Below, in pieces: positions 50,662-59,195 of a stretch of 64,000 nt of DNA. The notes beneath the pieces are model-generated. The model searched no databases and was not told the DNA's origin. It was given only the letters and a program-made list of their open reading frames with translations. The translations under genes were made by a program, and so were the position numbers. Position 1 is the first letter of the stretch. Every line of letters begins with the position of its first letter. The stretch is from Pseudomonas sp. B21-023. GTDB taxonomy: Bacteria > Pseudomonadota > Gammaproteobacteria > Pseudomonadales > Pseudomonadaceae. Where the stretch lies: positions 3,569,501 to 3,633,500 of the forward strand of contig NZ_CP087190.1 in the NCBI RefSeq assembly GCF_024749165.1, given 5' to 3'.

Positions 50662-51885
50662 TCAGGCGGTCTTGCCCACCAGGTGCTTGATAGCGGCCGT
50701 GTCCTGCAGCACCAGGCCGAAGCGCACGAACGCCAGGAAGCCGACCTGGCCGTACTCGGCGTAACGCTCCACCAGACGCTTGAGGGTCAGGCTACGGACC
50801 GCGCGCAGCACCAGTTCGTTGAAGTCGCCGGCATACATGAATTTCTTGCCGGCGCCGATATCGGCGATGGCCTGATCGATCACGTACTGATGCTTGAGGA
50901 TGGTGGCCGGACGGTCGCTGTCGATGCCGGGCAGCCACAGCGGGCGATTGTTGGCGTCCACCATTTCTTCCATCGCCTGCAGCGTCTTGTCGTTGAACGC
51001 CAAGCGGAACTTGGCGGCCGCACGATACGCCGGGTCAACGGAGTGAATCAGGTTGTTGACCTCCTGCCAGGTGAAGACGGTGGCCTTGGCCGTCATAGCC
51101 CCTTGAGGGGTCGAGTATTCCAGGCCCTTCGGCTGCGCCGGCGCATCGGCGGTTTCACCGGCGCCGGTGCCCTGGACGATCAGGCGGTTCCGGGTACGCG
51201 ACACGCGCTTACCGATGCGGCCGGCCAGGTAGCCTTCCATATCAATGCCCGAGTCCTGCAGCAGCTGTTCAGAGACGCGGATGATCTTCGAGCTGATGGT
51301 GTGCGACCCCATGGTGCCCATCCCGAACTCGACATCCTTTTCGCCGGCGGCCTTGTTCTCGCCGATCAGCTCGCCTTCTTCCTCGCCGCCGTTGCTAGTG
51401 GCCCAGGCGATGGGCGCGCCGTTGTCGGTCTGCAGCAGTTGGCACACCGAAGCAATACCGCCGTAGGTCACCAGCGATTCGATCACCTTGGCCTGTAGGG
51501 TGGTCGGCACGGTGAAGCCGCCCGCTTCGTTCGGATTGGTACCTTGAGCACGCATTTCCAGTACCACGGAACGCTGCTCGGGGGTCAGATACTCCAGGCC
51601 GCGACGCACCCAGTTATCCCAGGCACTGCGCTGCTCGGCCTCCGCCTCGTTCTTCGGCGCGCCGGCCGGACGCTCACGGTCCAGACCTTCGACAAAGTTT
51701 TGATCCTGGGCGCGCAGTTCTTCTTCGCGCTCGATCTTCTCGCGCAGCCCCTTGAGGTCGGCTTTCATGCCTTCCCACTTGCTGCGGACTTCACCGGTCC
51801 AGCCGTCGTCCGGGGTGGTTTCGTGCAGCGAGCGCATTTCGGCCGACAGCTTGTTATAGGCTTCTTTCAGTTGTTGCAGGGTCAT
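50662..51885 (-). CDS. HK97-family major capsid protein
   Basis: 407 aa with an N-terminal coiled delta-domain (LREKIEREEELRAQDQNF) that is cleaved by the prohead protease. The capsid core follows from about residue 110 (NEAGGFTVPTTLQAKVIE, RFGLVLQDTAAIKHLV). Main shell protein of the head. Confidence 0.93.
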   Translation of the reverse strand: MTLQQLKEAYNKLSAEMRSLHETTPDDGWTGEVRSKWEGMKADLKGLREKIEREEELRAQDQNFVEGLDRERPAGAPKNEAEAEQRSAWDNWVRRGLEYLTPEQRSVVLEMRAQGTNPNEAGGFTVPTTLQAKVIESLVTYGGIASVCQLLQTDNGAPIAWATSNGGEEEGELIGENKAAGEKDVEFGMGTMGSHTISSKIIRVSEQLLQDSGIDMEGYLAGRIGKRVSRTRNRLIVQGTGAGETADAPAQPKGLEYSTPQGAMTAKATVFTWQEVNNLIHSVDPAYRAAAKFRLAFNDKTLQAMEEMVDANNRPLWLPGIDSDRPATILKHQYVIDQAIADIGAGKKFMYAGDFNELVLRAVRSLTLKRLVERYAEYGQVGFLAFVRFGLVLQDTAAIKHLVGKTA

Positions 51886-51900
51886 AGCTCCCCCTTGGGA

Positions 51901-52518
51901 TCACAGTTCAGTTAGGTCAAGCAGTCGCTCGCGGGCCTCGCGCTCGAAATGTGCGCGGGCTTCGTCGCCTTCGGTTTGCGCCTGCTTCCAGGCAGTCAGG
52001 GAGCGCTGGGCAGCGCTGGAGTCGGGGTAAGCCGGGAACGCCACCGGCCCTACGTCGCGCAGCTCGGCGATCTTGAAGATCGTGCGCACGATCAGGCCGT
52101 CTTTCTCCTCGTGCCAGGTATCGCCGCCCTTGGCCACGCGCATGGCGAAGCTGCTGCCGCTCATGTCGCCACGGCGCAGCGGCTCGACCACCAGGTCGCG
52201 GATGGTCTGCGTATTGGGCGTATCGATTTCGTAGGCCAGGCCACGTTCATCCACGGTCAGGCGCAACGTGCCGCTGGCCGTGCGGCCCAGCAGATAGGTC
52301 GGGTCGTGGTTGAACAGCGCCCGGGTGTCCTGATTCAGCACGTCATCGAACGCGCCTGGGGCGATGATCTCCACGAAGGTGCCGCCCAGCAGGTCGCTAC
52401 GCTGGTTGAAGACAGCGGCATAGCCGGCGATCTTCGGCGCACTGCCCTGCTCATCCGGCTGGACAGCACGAAGCTCGCAATGCTGCGCCTGCAGCATGCG
52501 TTGTTCGAATTCACTCAT
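51901..52518 (-). CDS. HK97-type prohead protease
   Basis: 205 aa. IAGYAAVFNQRSDLLGG and FVEIIAPGAFDDVL, then the catalytic ALFNHDPTYLLGRT (His) and DMSGSSFAMRVAK (Ser) define a U35-type capsid maturation protease. Encoded directly before the capsid gene. Confidence 0.92.
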   Translation of the reverse strand: MSEFEQRMLQAQHCELRAVQPDEQGSAPKIAGYAAVFNQRSDLLGGTFVEIIAPGAFDDVLNQDTRALFNHDPTYLLGRTASGTLRLTVDERGLAYEIDTPNTQTIRDLVVEPLRRGDMSGSSFAMRVAKGGDTWHEEKDGLIVRTIFKIAELRDVGPVAFPAYPDSSAAQRSLTAWKQAQTEGDEARAHFEREARERLLDLTEL

Positions 52519-52521
52519 GGG

Positions 52522-53748
52522 TTATTCCTGCTTCGTTACGGGTAACGGCTTGCCGTCGGCGCCGAGCAACTGCGTGTTGACGTTGAGCAACATCGAGTCG
52601 AGGCCTTCCAGCTGGTTGAGGTCTTCCAGCACACGCACTTCGTTGCGGCTCATCCAGCCGTCTTGAATGGCGATGCGGTAGAACTCGGCGCGCTCTTTCG
52701 GAGTGCCGCGCAACAGGCCGGCCAGGTTGAACTTGACGTAGTAGCCGGCCATGCGCTCGGCGCGGGTGAAGACGCGGCGGTTTACTTCTTCCTCCCAGTT
52801 CTTCACCCACGGCATGACCGTGTGGCGCACGAACTGGATGGCCTGTTCGCTGATGTTCGAGAACGTGGCCTTTTCCAGGTCGTTGATCATGTGCGCCGGC
52901 ACGTTGAAGATGCTGGCAATCTCGCTGCGGGTCAGCTTGCGAGTCTCGAGAAATTGCGCATCCTCGGGGGCGATGGTCAGCGCCTTGTAATCGAGGTCGG
53001 CGGGCAACAGCAGCGTCTTGTTGTCCGAACGCTTGAGCCGTTCCACGGCGGCGCGCCAGACCGTTTTCAGGCGCTCCCAGCTGGTGTTATCCAGCTTCCC
53101 GTCCTTGACGGTGACCAGGCCCGTAGGCCGGCCGCCGCCCTCGAAAAACTCCTTGCCGTAGCGCACCGTGGCCATGCCCAGGCCGATGGTGTCGGCGTTC
53201 TGCCGGATGGGGCTGATACCCATGCGCCGGTGCGAGCCGATGGCGCGCAGGTGAATCATGTCCTCGGGCGACACCGCCAGCGGCGCGCCGTCTTCGTCCT
53301 GGGTCGAATACACCCAGCGATTGCCGTTCTTCACCAGCTCGGTGTGTTGCGGCTCATGCATTTCCAGCGACAGCAGTTCACCGCGGCGACTGCGCACCGT
53401 GCGCGTGTAGCCGTTGCCCCACCCGAGCACATGGGCTTGCTTGGTTTCCCGCCAGCGGTAGGAGGTCTGCCAGGTGTTCGGCTCATCGTGCAGCAGGTAA
53501 TGGGCCGGGTGGTCGGTGGCCACCTCGATCCGCCCGTTGACCTTGCGCAGCACGCTCAGCGGCAGCTGGGCCATGGAGCTGGACAACACGTAGATGCACG
53601 CATACACCGCCGTCAGACGCATGGCCGAAGCCGGGCTGACGCTGATGCCCTGCCCTTCAAACAAGTATTCGGTCAGCTCCTTGCTGTTCATCGGCGTGCT
53701 GGGCGCCTCCAGGCTGCTGCGCTGCTCGAACATCGCGCCCAGGATCAT
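52522..53748 (-). CDS. HK97-family portal protein
   Basis: 408 aa. MTAVYACIYVLSSSMAQLPL-type core (LTAVYACIYVLSSS), IRQNADTIGLGMATVRYG and FNVPAHMINDLEKATFSNISE are typical portal elements. ATG 53748 is chosen because it overlaps the stop of the small membrane protein; a longer frame reaching 53850 reads through that gene. DNA passes through the portal dodecamer. Confidence 0.92.
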   Translation of the reverse strand: MILGAMFEQRSSLEAPSTPMNSKELTEYLFEGQGISVSPASAMRLTAVYACIYVLSSSMAQLPLSVLRKVNGRIEVATDHPAHYLLHDEPNTWQTSYRWRETKQAHVLGWGNGYTRTVRSRRGELLSLEMHEPQHTELVKNGNRWVYSTQDEDGAPLAVSPEDMIHLRAIGSHRRMGISPIRQNADTIGLGMATVRYGKEFFEGGGRPTGLVTVKDGKLDNTSWERLKTVWRAAVERLKRSDNKTLLLPADLDYKALTIAPEDAQFLETRKLTRSEIASIFNVPAHMINDLEKATFSNISEQAIQFVRHTVMPWVKNWEEEVNRRVFTRAERMAGYYVKFNLAGLLRGTPKERAEFYRIAIQDGWMSRNEVRVLEDLNQLEGLDSMLLNVNTQLLGADGKPLPVTKQE

Positions 53749-53888
53749 CGCCACACCGCCTTGGCGGCGCCGGCCAGCAGCAGGCCGCCACCGACCATCA
53801 GGGCCACCCCCGCCCCGAACTGGACGTAGAGGCCTGCGACGAACAGGCAAAAGCCTGCCGTCCCGATAGATTCAGGAAGCCATTTCAT
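53745..53888 (-). CDS. Small two-helix membrane protein between terminase and portal (47 aa)
   Basis: Starts MKWLPESIGTAGFCLFVAG and ends AAKAVWR, with two hydrophobic segments around a short turn. ATG 53888, overlapping the portal start by 4 nt, places it in the late operon. Short hydrophobic ORFs occur here in several HK97-like phages; role unknown. Confidence 0.65.
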   Translation of the reverse strand: MKWLPESIGTAGFCLFVAGLYVQFGAGVALMVGGGLLLAGAAKAVWR

Positions 53889-53897
53889 CGTAGGGGC

Positions 53898-55634
53898 TCA
53901 CATAGCTAATAGGTCGTCTTCGGTCAGGCTGGCCAACAGCCCTTCCGGCTCAAATTCGCTGACCATGGCGCGGTTCATCGCCATCAGCGCGGCGACAATG
54001 CCGTCGATTTTGCGCATGTCGGTCTTGCCTTCGTCGGCCTTCATCGGCGTGATGCAGCCCTTGAACGGACGCACCACGACGTTTCCGGCCTGCCAGGCCA
54101 ATACCGGGTCGCTGGAGTGGCGCACGCGACCGGACAGCAGCGCCGCTTCCAGCTCGCGCATGGGCAGGTTCATGCTGGCCACGCCGCCGCCCATTTCGAC
54201 TACCTCGGCGCCGTCCTTCTGCAGCTGGTGGGCCAGCTGGGTGGCGCGCCATTTGTCGTAGGCCACTTCCTGCACGTCGAACATGCCAGCGAATTCGCCC
54301 ACCATGTCGCGCACCAGGTCGAAGTCCATTTCCTCGCCGTCGCACACCTCCAGCAACCCAGCGTTGGCCCAGGCCTCGTAAGCGGCCTTGTTGGGGCCGC
54401 CCCGCTCTATCGCGCCTTCGGGCAAGAACGACTTGCAGAAGATGGTCCAGCGGTTGACCCACTTGCCGCTCCCCGGGACCAGCTCCACCTTGTCCAGGAA
54501 CACCAGCGACACCGCGCAGATATCCGATTTGCTGGCCAGGTCAATGCCGATCCAGCAGCGCTGGCCCAGGAACTGATCCAGGGTCAGCGTGGGGTCGCCG
54601 CACGCCTCCCAGTCGGCCATGTTTAGCCAGGCTTCTTTGGCGCTGACCCAGATGTTGAGGTGCTTGGTCTTGAACGCGTTTTGCCGTGACGGGTAACGCG
54701 TCGCGTCGGCCTGGCGTTTCAGCAGGTACTCAGCCCCGACCGAGACGCCGTAGTTGGGGTTAGCCTTGCGCAGGACCGCCGGGTCTTTCCAGTCGTCGTC
54801 CTCGTCAATCGCGTAGATGATCCCGAACAATTCGTCGTTCGGTACCGTCCCTTCCAGCTTGTCGATCACCTGGGCGCGCTGCAGATAGCACGGCCCGGCG
54901 ATGTTGTAGCCCGCCGTGGTGATGGCGAACATCATCGGCTGATCACGGGCGCCCATGCCGGTCAGCATGGTTTCGTAGAGCGCGGCCGAGGTGTGTTCGT
55001 GGAACTCGTCCACGATGGCGCAGCTCGGTGACTGGCCGTCGCCGGGGTCGCCGATCAGGGGTTCGAACTTGCTTTCGTCGCCGATCACCGACAGGTTTTT
55101 CGCCGCGACCTGGATGCCGAAGGCCTCGACCAGCTCGGGGGTGCGTCGCACCATCTGCCGCGCCGGCTTGAACACCTCCCAGGCCTGCCGCTCGGTGGTC
55201 GCACCGCAATACACCTCAGCGCCGAACTCTCCGTCCATGACCAGCATGTACAGGCCGACGCCGGCGGCCAGCACGCTCTTGCCGTTCTTGCGCGGCACCT
55301 CGATGTAAACCTCGCGGTACCGCCGGCGGCGGGTCTTCTTGTCGACCCAACCGAAGATGCTGCAGAAGATGAACAGCTGCCACGGCTCAAGCTTGATCAG
55401 CTCGCGCAGCGCCGCCCATTTGCCCTTGGCGTGCGGCAGCAGCTGGATGAACACCGCCACCTGCTCGGCCGTGTCGCGGTCGAAGGCCCAGCGAAAGCCG
55501 CGCTTCTTCGACTTGGCCAGGTCATCCAGGTGAAGCCGGCAGGCACGACTCACGTACTTGCATGCCGGGATCTTGCCGGCCACCACGTCGCGGGCGTACT
55601 TGTTCGCCGCGTTTACGTTCGGGTAGCTGGCCAT
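53898..55634 (-). CDS. Terminase large subunit
   Basis: 578 aa. ATPase region: VYIEVPRKNGKSVLAAG (Walker A-like), CAIVDEFHEHTSA (Walker B with DE). Nuclease half: WIGIDLASKSDICAVSLVFL and later acidic residues in TDMRKIDGIVAALMAM. Drives DNA packaging and cuts concatemers. Confidence 0.94.
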   Translation of the reverse strand: MASYPNVNAANKYARDVVAGKIPACKYVSRACRLHLDDLAKSKKRGFRWAFDRDTAEQVAVFIQLLPHAKGKWAALRELIKLEPWQLFIFCSIFGWVDKKTRRRRYREVYIEVPRKNGKSVLAAGVGLYMLVMDGEFGAEVYCGATTERQAWEVFKPARQMVRRTPELVEAFGIQVAAKNLSVIGDESKFEPLIGDPGDGQSPSCAIVDEFHEHTSAALYETMLTGMGARDQPMMFAITTAGYNIAGPCYLQRAQVIDKLEGTVPNDELFGIIYAIDEDDDWKDPAVLRKANPNYGVSVGAEYLLKRQADATRYPSRQNAFKTKHLNIWVSAKEAWLNMADWEACGDPTLTLDQFLGQRCWIGIDLASKSDICAVSLVFLDKVELVPGSGKWVNRWTIFCKSFLPEGAIERGGPNKAAYEAWANAGLLEVCDGEEMDFDLVRDMVGEFAGMFDVQEVAYDKWRATQLAHQLQKDGAEVVEMGGGVASMNLPMRELEAALLSGRVRHSSDPVLAWQAGNVVVRPFKGCITPMKADEGKTDMRKIDGIVAALMAMNRAMVSEFEPEGLLASLTEDDLLAM

Positions 55635-55642
55635 GTCCTAAC

Positions 55643-56119
55643 TCACTTCGAGGCCCGCCCTCCTTTGAGCACGATGAACGGGTTTTCTGGTTTATCCGGC
55701 CCGCCACTGCCCATCAGGCGCGCACGGCTGGCCGGGTCCAGCCCGAGGGCTGCCCCGAAGCTGGCCAGCTGACGCAGCGCCTCATTGATCACGGTGCAGG
55801 CGGGGTTCTTCTTGAGCACGCCTTTGGCGTCCACGACGGTGATGCCCTTGCTGGCCACTTCTTCCTCAGCCAGCCGCCACCGCTCATAGGCAGCGCAGAA
55901 GACCGCCAGGTTGTGCGTGTCGGTGCGGGTCATGATCCCGACCTGGGTCAACCACGGCGCAATGGCGCCCCACATTTCAACGGCCCATTCCCCCAGCCAC
56001 TCCGGGGCGTCTGGTGTTTCCGCCAGCGGCGCCGGCGCAGGGCCATCCTTCTTGAGTTTTCGCTTGCCGGGATTGCCCTGCAGCAGCTTGAGAGCGGTAG
56101 GTTTCGCGGGTCGCCCCAT
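55643..56119 (-). CDS. Terminase small subunit, P27 family
   Basis: 158 aa. RPAKPTALKLLQGNPGKRKL and APEWLGEWAVEMWGAIAPWL, then RQLASFGAALGLDPASRARL, are P27-type signatures. Recognises packaging sites in phage DNA. Confidence 0.92.
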   Translation of the reverse strand: MGRPAKPTALKLLQGNPGKRKLKKDGPAPAPLAETPDAPEWLGEWAVEMWGAIAPWLTQVGIMTRTDTHNLAVFCAAYERWRLAEEEVASKGITVVDAKGVLKKNPACTVINEALRQLASFGAALGLDPASRARLMGSGGPDKPENPFIVLKGGRASK

Positions 56120-56234
56120 CGTTCAGGCCTCCCGATTTTCTGGAATGCGATTTTTTTTAATTTCGCGGGTGTGTGAAAAAGGCTGGGCGATCGGTGGAGA
56201 GAGACGAAAGCTGTAGAAATATTGCCCCACCCCC

Positions 56235-56624
56235 TCAATTGGCCGATTTTTGACCACTTTTCGCTAATTTTGCCCGCAGACTCTCGCCATCGATAAAGGC
56301 AGCCAGATGAGGAAACGGACGCTCTGGCACACCGTCAGCGGCATGCATGTATGCGTCAATTGCTGCCACTAACTCATGCAGAACACGCGAAATCAGCTCT
56401 GGAATTCCAAGCTTATGAATGTTTTTCCAGGAGTACAGCGCTCGATCCAGGTGCCAGTCACCATGGCGGATCAGTTCGGTACTTCGGCTGCGCTTAATCG
56501 CTTTTTCGCGCAAACGCATAGCTTCACGCGCCAGGCGAACGGCCTGACCGCGCCCGCGCCGACTCTGCCGCCGTTTTGAACTTGTGGCAGTTTTCATTGA
56601 TGGCAAACAGGTTGGATGAGTCAT
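56235..56624 (-). CDS. Hypothetical phage protein (129 aa)
   Basis: Basic N-terminal region (TATSSKRRQSRRGRGQAVRLA) then helices with HGDWHLDRALYSWKNIHKLG and PELISRVLHELVAAIDAYMH. The start at ATG 56624 has GGGGGAAG upstream and lies within the HNH gene, overlapping its 3' end by about 100 nt. Located between HNH and small terminase. Function unknown. Confidence 0.65.
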   Translation of the reverse strand: MTHPTCLPSMKTATSSKRRQSRRGRGQAVRLAREAMRLREKAIKRSRSTELIRHGDWHLDRALYSWKNIHKLGIPELISRVLHELVAAIDAYMHAADGVPERPFPHLAAFIDGESLRAKLAKSGQKSAN

Positions 56625-56904
56625 TTCTTCCCCCTTCAAACTTCGGTGTGCGATGGTCAACCTCTGTAGCCGGCAGGCGCCGACCATTGCATTCAGGGCA
56701 CTGGCACAGATAACGGTCACGTTTGAGCACTGCCTTAGCTAGCTTGCGCCATGCCCAGTCATAGCCGCGCTGCTCAGCAGTGCCACGACCCGGGTTGCTC
56801 CAACCAACTGCCAGCGAGGCATGCGCGCCGCAGTAACCATTGCTATCACTGGTTTTACCGGGACACATAGGTACACGACAAGGACGCTTGGCTTTCGGTG
56901 GCAT
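56524..56904 (-). CDS. HNH endonuclease
   Basis: 126 aa. Zinc-type CxxC pairs (CPGKTSDSNGYC, CQCPEC) bracket the HNH core RLPATEVDHRTPKFEGGRND and NLFAINENCHKFKT. Such enzymes next to terminase genes help packaging in HK97-like phages. ATG 56904 overlaps the holin end region. Confidence 0.9.
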   Translation of the reverse strand: MPPKAKRPCRVPMCPGKTSDSNGYCGAHASLAVGWSNPGRGTAEQRGYDWAWRKLAKAVLKRDRYLCQCPECNGRRLPATEVDHRTPKFEGGRNDSSNLFAINENCHKFKTAAESARARSGRSPGA

Positions 56905-56908
56905 GACA

Positions 56909-57232
56909 TCAGCCGCCAATCTGTCGGGCGGCCACGCGATCATAGTAGCCGCGCACTTTCTCGACACCCAGGAAGCCCACAGCGCCACCGGCGAATGTGG
57001 CCATACTCTGCGGCAGGCCAAGCCATTCCAATAGCGGGACAAACGACAGCGTCACCAGTCCACACAAAGCGCCCTCCAGGCACATTTGACGGCGGCTACC
57101 ACCGCCATACATAACACGCAGTACGGCGATACCAACGGACAAGCCTGCTGCATAAAGCTGTGGCTGATGTGCGATCAACCATGCGAGCACAGCGGCCCAC
57201 AGGCCTGGGTCCTTTTCTGGCATGTTCGGCAT
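56909..57232 (-). CDS. Lambda-type phage holin
   Basis: 107 aa with three hydrophobic segments (LWAAVLAWLIAHQPQLYAAG, SVGIAVLRVMYGGG, GLVTLSFVPLLEWLG). DPGLWAAVLAWLIAHQ and MYGGGSRRQMCLEGALCGL follow the lambda-holin-family pattern. It makes the inner-membrane lesions that release the endolysin, although here the two genes are 20 kb apart. Confidence 0.82.
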   Translation of the reverse strand: MPNMPEKDPGLWAAVLAWLIAHQPQLYAAGLSVGIAVLRVMYGGGSRRQMCLEGALCGLVTLSFVPLLEWLGLPQSMATFAGGAVGFLGVEKVRGYYDRVAARQIGG

Positions 57233-57264
57233 CTCGATTCCTCCCGTTTCGGGGAGCTAAAATG

Positions 57265-57290
57265 AAAAAGGCCCGCCAATTGGCGAGCCT
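57265..57290 (-). terminator. Hairpin upstream of holin gene
   Basis: On the minus strand GGCTCGCCAATTGGCGGGCC followed by TTTTT; ends transcription of the hypothetical gene at 57363-57698. Confidence 0.7.
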
Positions 57291-57362
57291 CTCGAAGGGT
57301 TCAATGCAAATTTCAAGCTTATGCGATCAGTACTAAGCAAGCTAATGCAATGAAAAAATACT

Positions 57363-57698
57363 TTATGCTACCGATCCATCTGCATTGAGGAAGTCCCACG
57401 AAACATGGCACTTATTAGTATACGAAGTCGTAAGTAGGAAATAAACTCCATTACCAGCCGGAACGAAGTAGTCGTCAAACTTAACGCAATCCGCCAAAAA
57501 CCTAACGCAAGTAGTATCGTTTCGACCCAGTGGTTTGACTGGACCATAAACATAAGCGTAGTCGTAGATAGGATTATGCAAAGATCTAATCACTAGACCA
57601 TGCAAATTCTGCTCCGGGGCAACGATAGTATGCACCTGATTTACGCTACCATTTACGTCTTCGTTCTTGAAATTTTTACCGAGAGTGCGAACTGTCAT
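57363..57698 (-). CDS. AT-rich hypothetical cargo gene (111 aa)
   Basis: 111 aa, no signal peptide, beta-rich with many Asn/Tyr (NPIYDYAYVYGPVKPL, FLADCVKFDDYFVPAGNG). Its GC content is clearly lower than flanking genes and it is bracketed by an upstream AT-rich gap and a downstream terminator, the arrangement of an independently transcribed moron. It does not resemble a family known to me. Confidence 0.65.
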   Translation of the reverse strand: MTVRTLGKNFKNEDVNGSVNQVHTIVAPEQNLHGLVIRSLHNPIYDYAYVYGPVKPLGRNDTTCVRFLADCVKFDDYFVPAGNGVYFLLTTSYTNKCHVSWDFLNADGSVA

Positions 57699-58165
57699 AG
57701 ATTTACCTTAGAAAATGATTGAATAGATTCATTAGGCAGTATTAGCGCCTAACCACTATCGCTCGAGACTCAAAGGCCTTCTCTAGAAAAACCCAAGATG
57801 CGCATTGCGCGCACCGCGTGGATCTGACAATGGAGCAGTCGTATTATCTCACCCGAATACTGTACATGCAACCAGTATTTTGACCTTGATTGATCCTACT
57901 CCCTGCAGTTGCAGGGCACCGACTTACTTGAAATGGAGATTTGGAGGGTGGCGGGAATCGTGCCCCTGTCAGGCCGCAGTTTTGGCGCCTCCCCCAGTCG
58001 CCACGCAGACTGTTACCCCTTCACGCGTCTACCGGGCTTTAAACATCTCCTGAAACGACAAAGCCCGACACACTGGCCGGGCTTTTGTTGATCAGTCCTA
58101 AACACACGCAGGAATGACAGGATGGCGATAATTTCTCTCACTCTATCACTGATGTCAACAGGCAA
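57699..58165. other. 467-bp gap with a terminator
   Basis: No convincing gene on either strand. The stretch nearest 57.7 kb is AT-rich and may hold the promoter of the cargo gene at 57363-57698. The perfect hairpin AAAGCCCG-CGGGCTTT lies at 58060-58085. A late promoter served by the antitermination-type gene would be expected here but I cannot identify one. Confidence 0.5.
58060..58085 (-). terminator. Symmetric terminator before the late region
   Basis: AAAGCCCG and CGGGCTTT form a perfect stem and T/A-runs on both sides, so it can work on either strand. It would stop leftward transcripts leaving the early operon, as lambda tR' does. Confidence 0.75.
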
Positions 58166-58852
58166 TTACGCAGCATCCTTGATCAGCAGCCCTTCCGCCT
58201 CAAGGATGGTGCGCACCTCAAGCAAAGCGTCGTCAATCATTCCGTCGAGCTTGTCCTTGATGCCGGCCCGCCAGCGGTACCGCGTCGGTTCGGGAGTAGC
58301 ATCGGTATCCCAGGTGTTCATGTCGTAGAAGCTGGCCGGCAGGACGATCAGGTCCTCGGCCAGCGCCTCGGCCTTGGACCGCTCAGCCTGGCCAGCGGCG
58401 AGGGCCGCGTTGACCAGCCGCTCGCGTCTCCACTCTGGCGCATCCAGGGGGATGTCCACGACCACCGACCGCGGACCTTGGCGACGAGTGCCCTTGAGCT
58501 TCGGCACGGCCCAGGCAGTCACGGCCTTGTAGATGAACAGCTGCGGCGCTGGACTGGCGATCAGTGGCGCGATGCCTGAGATCCCGTGAAGCCGCTTGGC
58601 CTTGTTGGTGGCGTACTTGGCGTTGAGCGCGTTCCAGTGGCGCGGGATCAGCAAGTGGTGCAGCCGCGCTGACAGCCAGTAATCCACCTGAGCGCGATCA
58701 CAGCCGCCGCTGCTGCCGCCAAGTGAGGCGAGGCACCCACCCTCTTCTTCTGCCGACTTATAGAGCTTCTGCCATGCCTGGCCCTTAGCAGCACCCTTTT
58801 CTCCTGCCGCCAGAGCGGCAACTACTGCACCCGATACGCTGCTGTAGATCAT
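58166..58852 (-). CDS. Last early gene, possible late antitermination (Q-like) protein
   Basis: 228 aa from ATG 58852 with AAAGGA upstream. IYSSVSGAVVAALAAGEKGA, a Cys/Gly region (GGCLASLGGSSGGCDRAQ), then LLIPRHWNALNAKYATNKAKR and a basic DNA-binding-like C-terminus. Position, last gene before a terminator and the late operon, matches Q. The sequence similarity is not conclusive. Alternative: another NinX/DUF-type early protein. Confidence 0.55.
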   Translation of the reverse strand: MIYSSVSGAVVAALAAGEKGAAKGQAWQKLYKSAEEEGGCLASLGGSSGGCDRAQVDYWLSARLHHLLIPRHWNALNAKYATNKAKRLHGISGIAPLIASPAPQLFIYKAVTAWAVPKLKGTRRQGPRSVVVDIPLDAPEWRRERLVNAALAAGQAERSKAEALAEDLIVLPASFYDMNTWDTDATPEPTRYRWRAGIKDKLDGMIDDALLEVRTILEAEGLLIKDAA

Positions 58853-58862
58853 TCCTTTCCCC

Positions 58863-59195
58863 TCAATCCCCGGTGTAGTTGGTGCCGCCGGCGCCGCGGC
58901 GATTGTTCTCGTGATACTGCCGCTCCGGCCCCTGCGAACTGCCCGCCCCAAGCAGTTCCCTGGCCTTTGCAATCTCGGCCAGAGCGTCCCTGAGACGACT
59001 GTTGAGCACCGGAACGATGTCGCTCGCCGCAAGAGGCTTGAGTGAGTGTCCGCAAAGCCATCCAGCCCCCAAGCAGTGCGGACAATCCATCTGATGGAAC
59101 ACACCAATGAAGAGTCCGCTTCCGCCGCAGGTGGTGCACTCGATGATGAACTTGAGCTCTCGCCGGAGAGATGGTCCATGGCGCTTCCCTGTCAT
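58863..59195 (-). CDS. Small zinc-finger-like phage protein (110 aa)
   Basis: Contains CTTCGGSGLFIGVFHQMDCPHC with a CxxC ... CxxC arrangement like a DnaJ-type zinc ribbon, and then a helical C-terminus. Overlaps the integrase stop by 4 nt. Function unknown. Confidence 0.7.
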   Translation of the reverse strand: MTGKRHGPSLRRELKFIIECTTCGGSGLFIGVFHQMDCPHCLGAGWLCGHSLKPLAASDIVPVLNSRLRDALAEIAKARELLGAGSSQGPERQYHENNRRGAGGTNYTGD

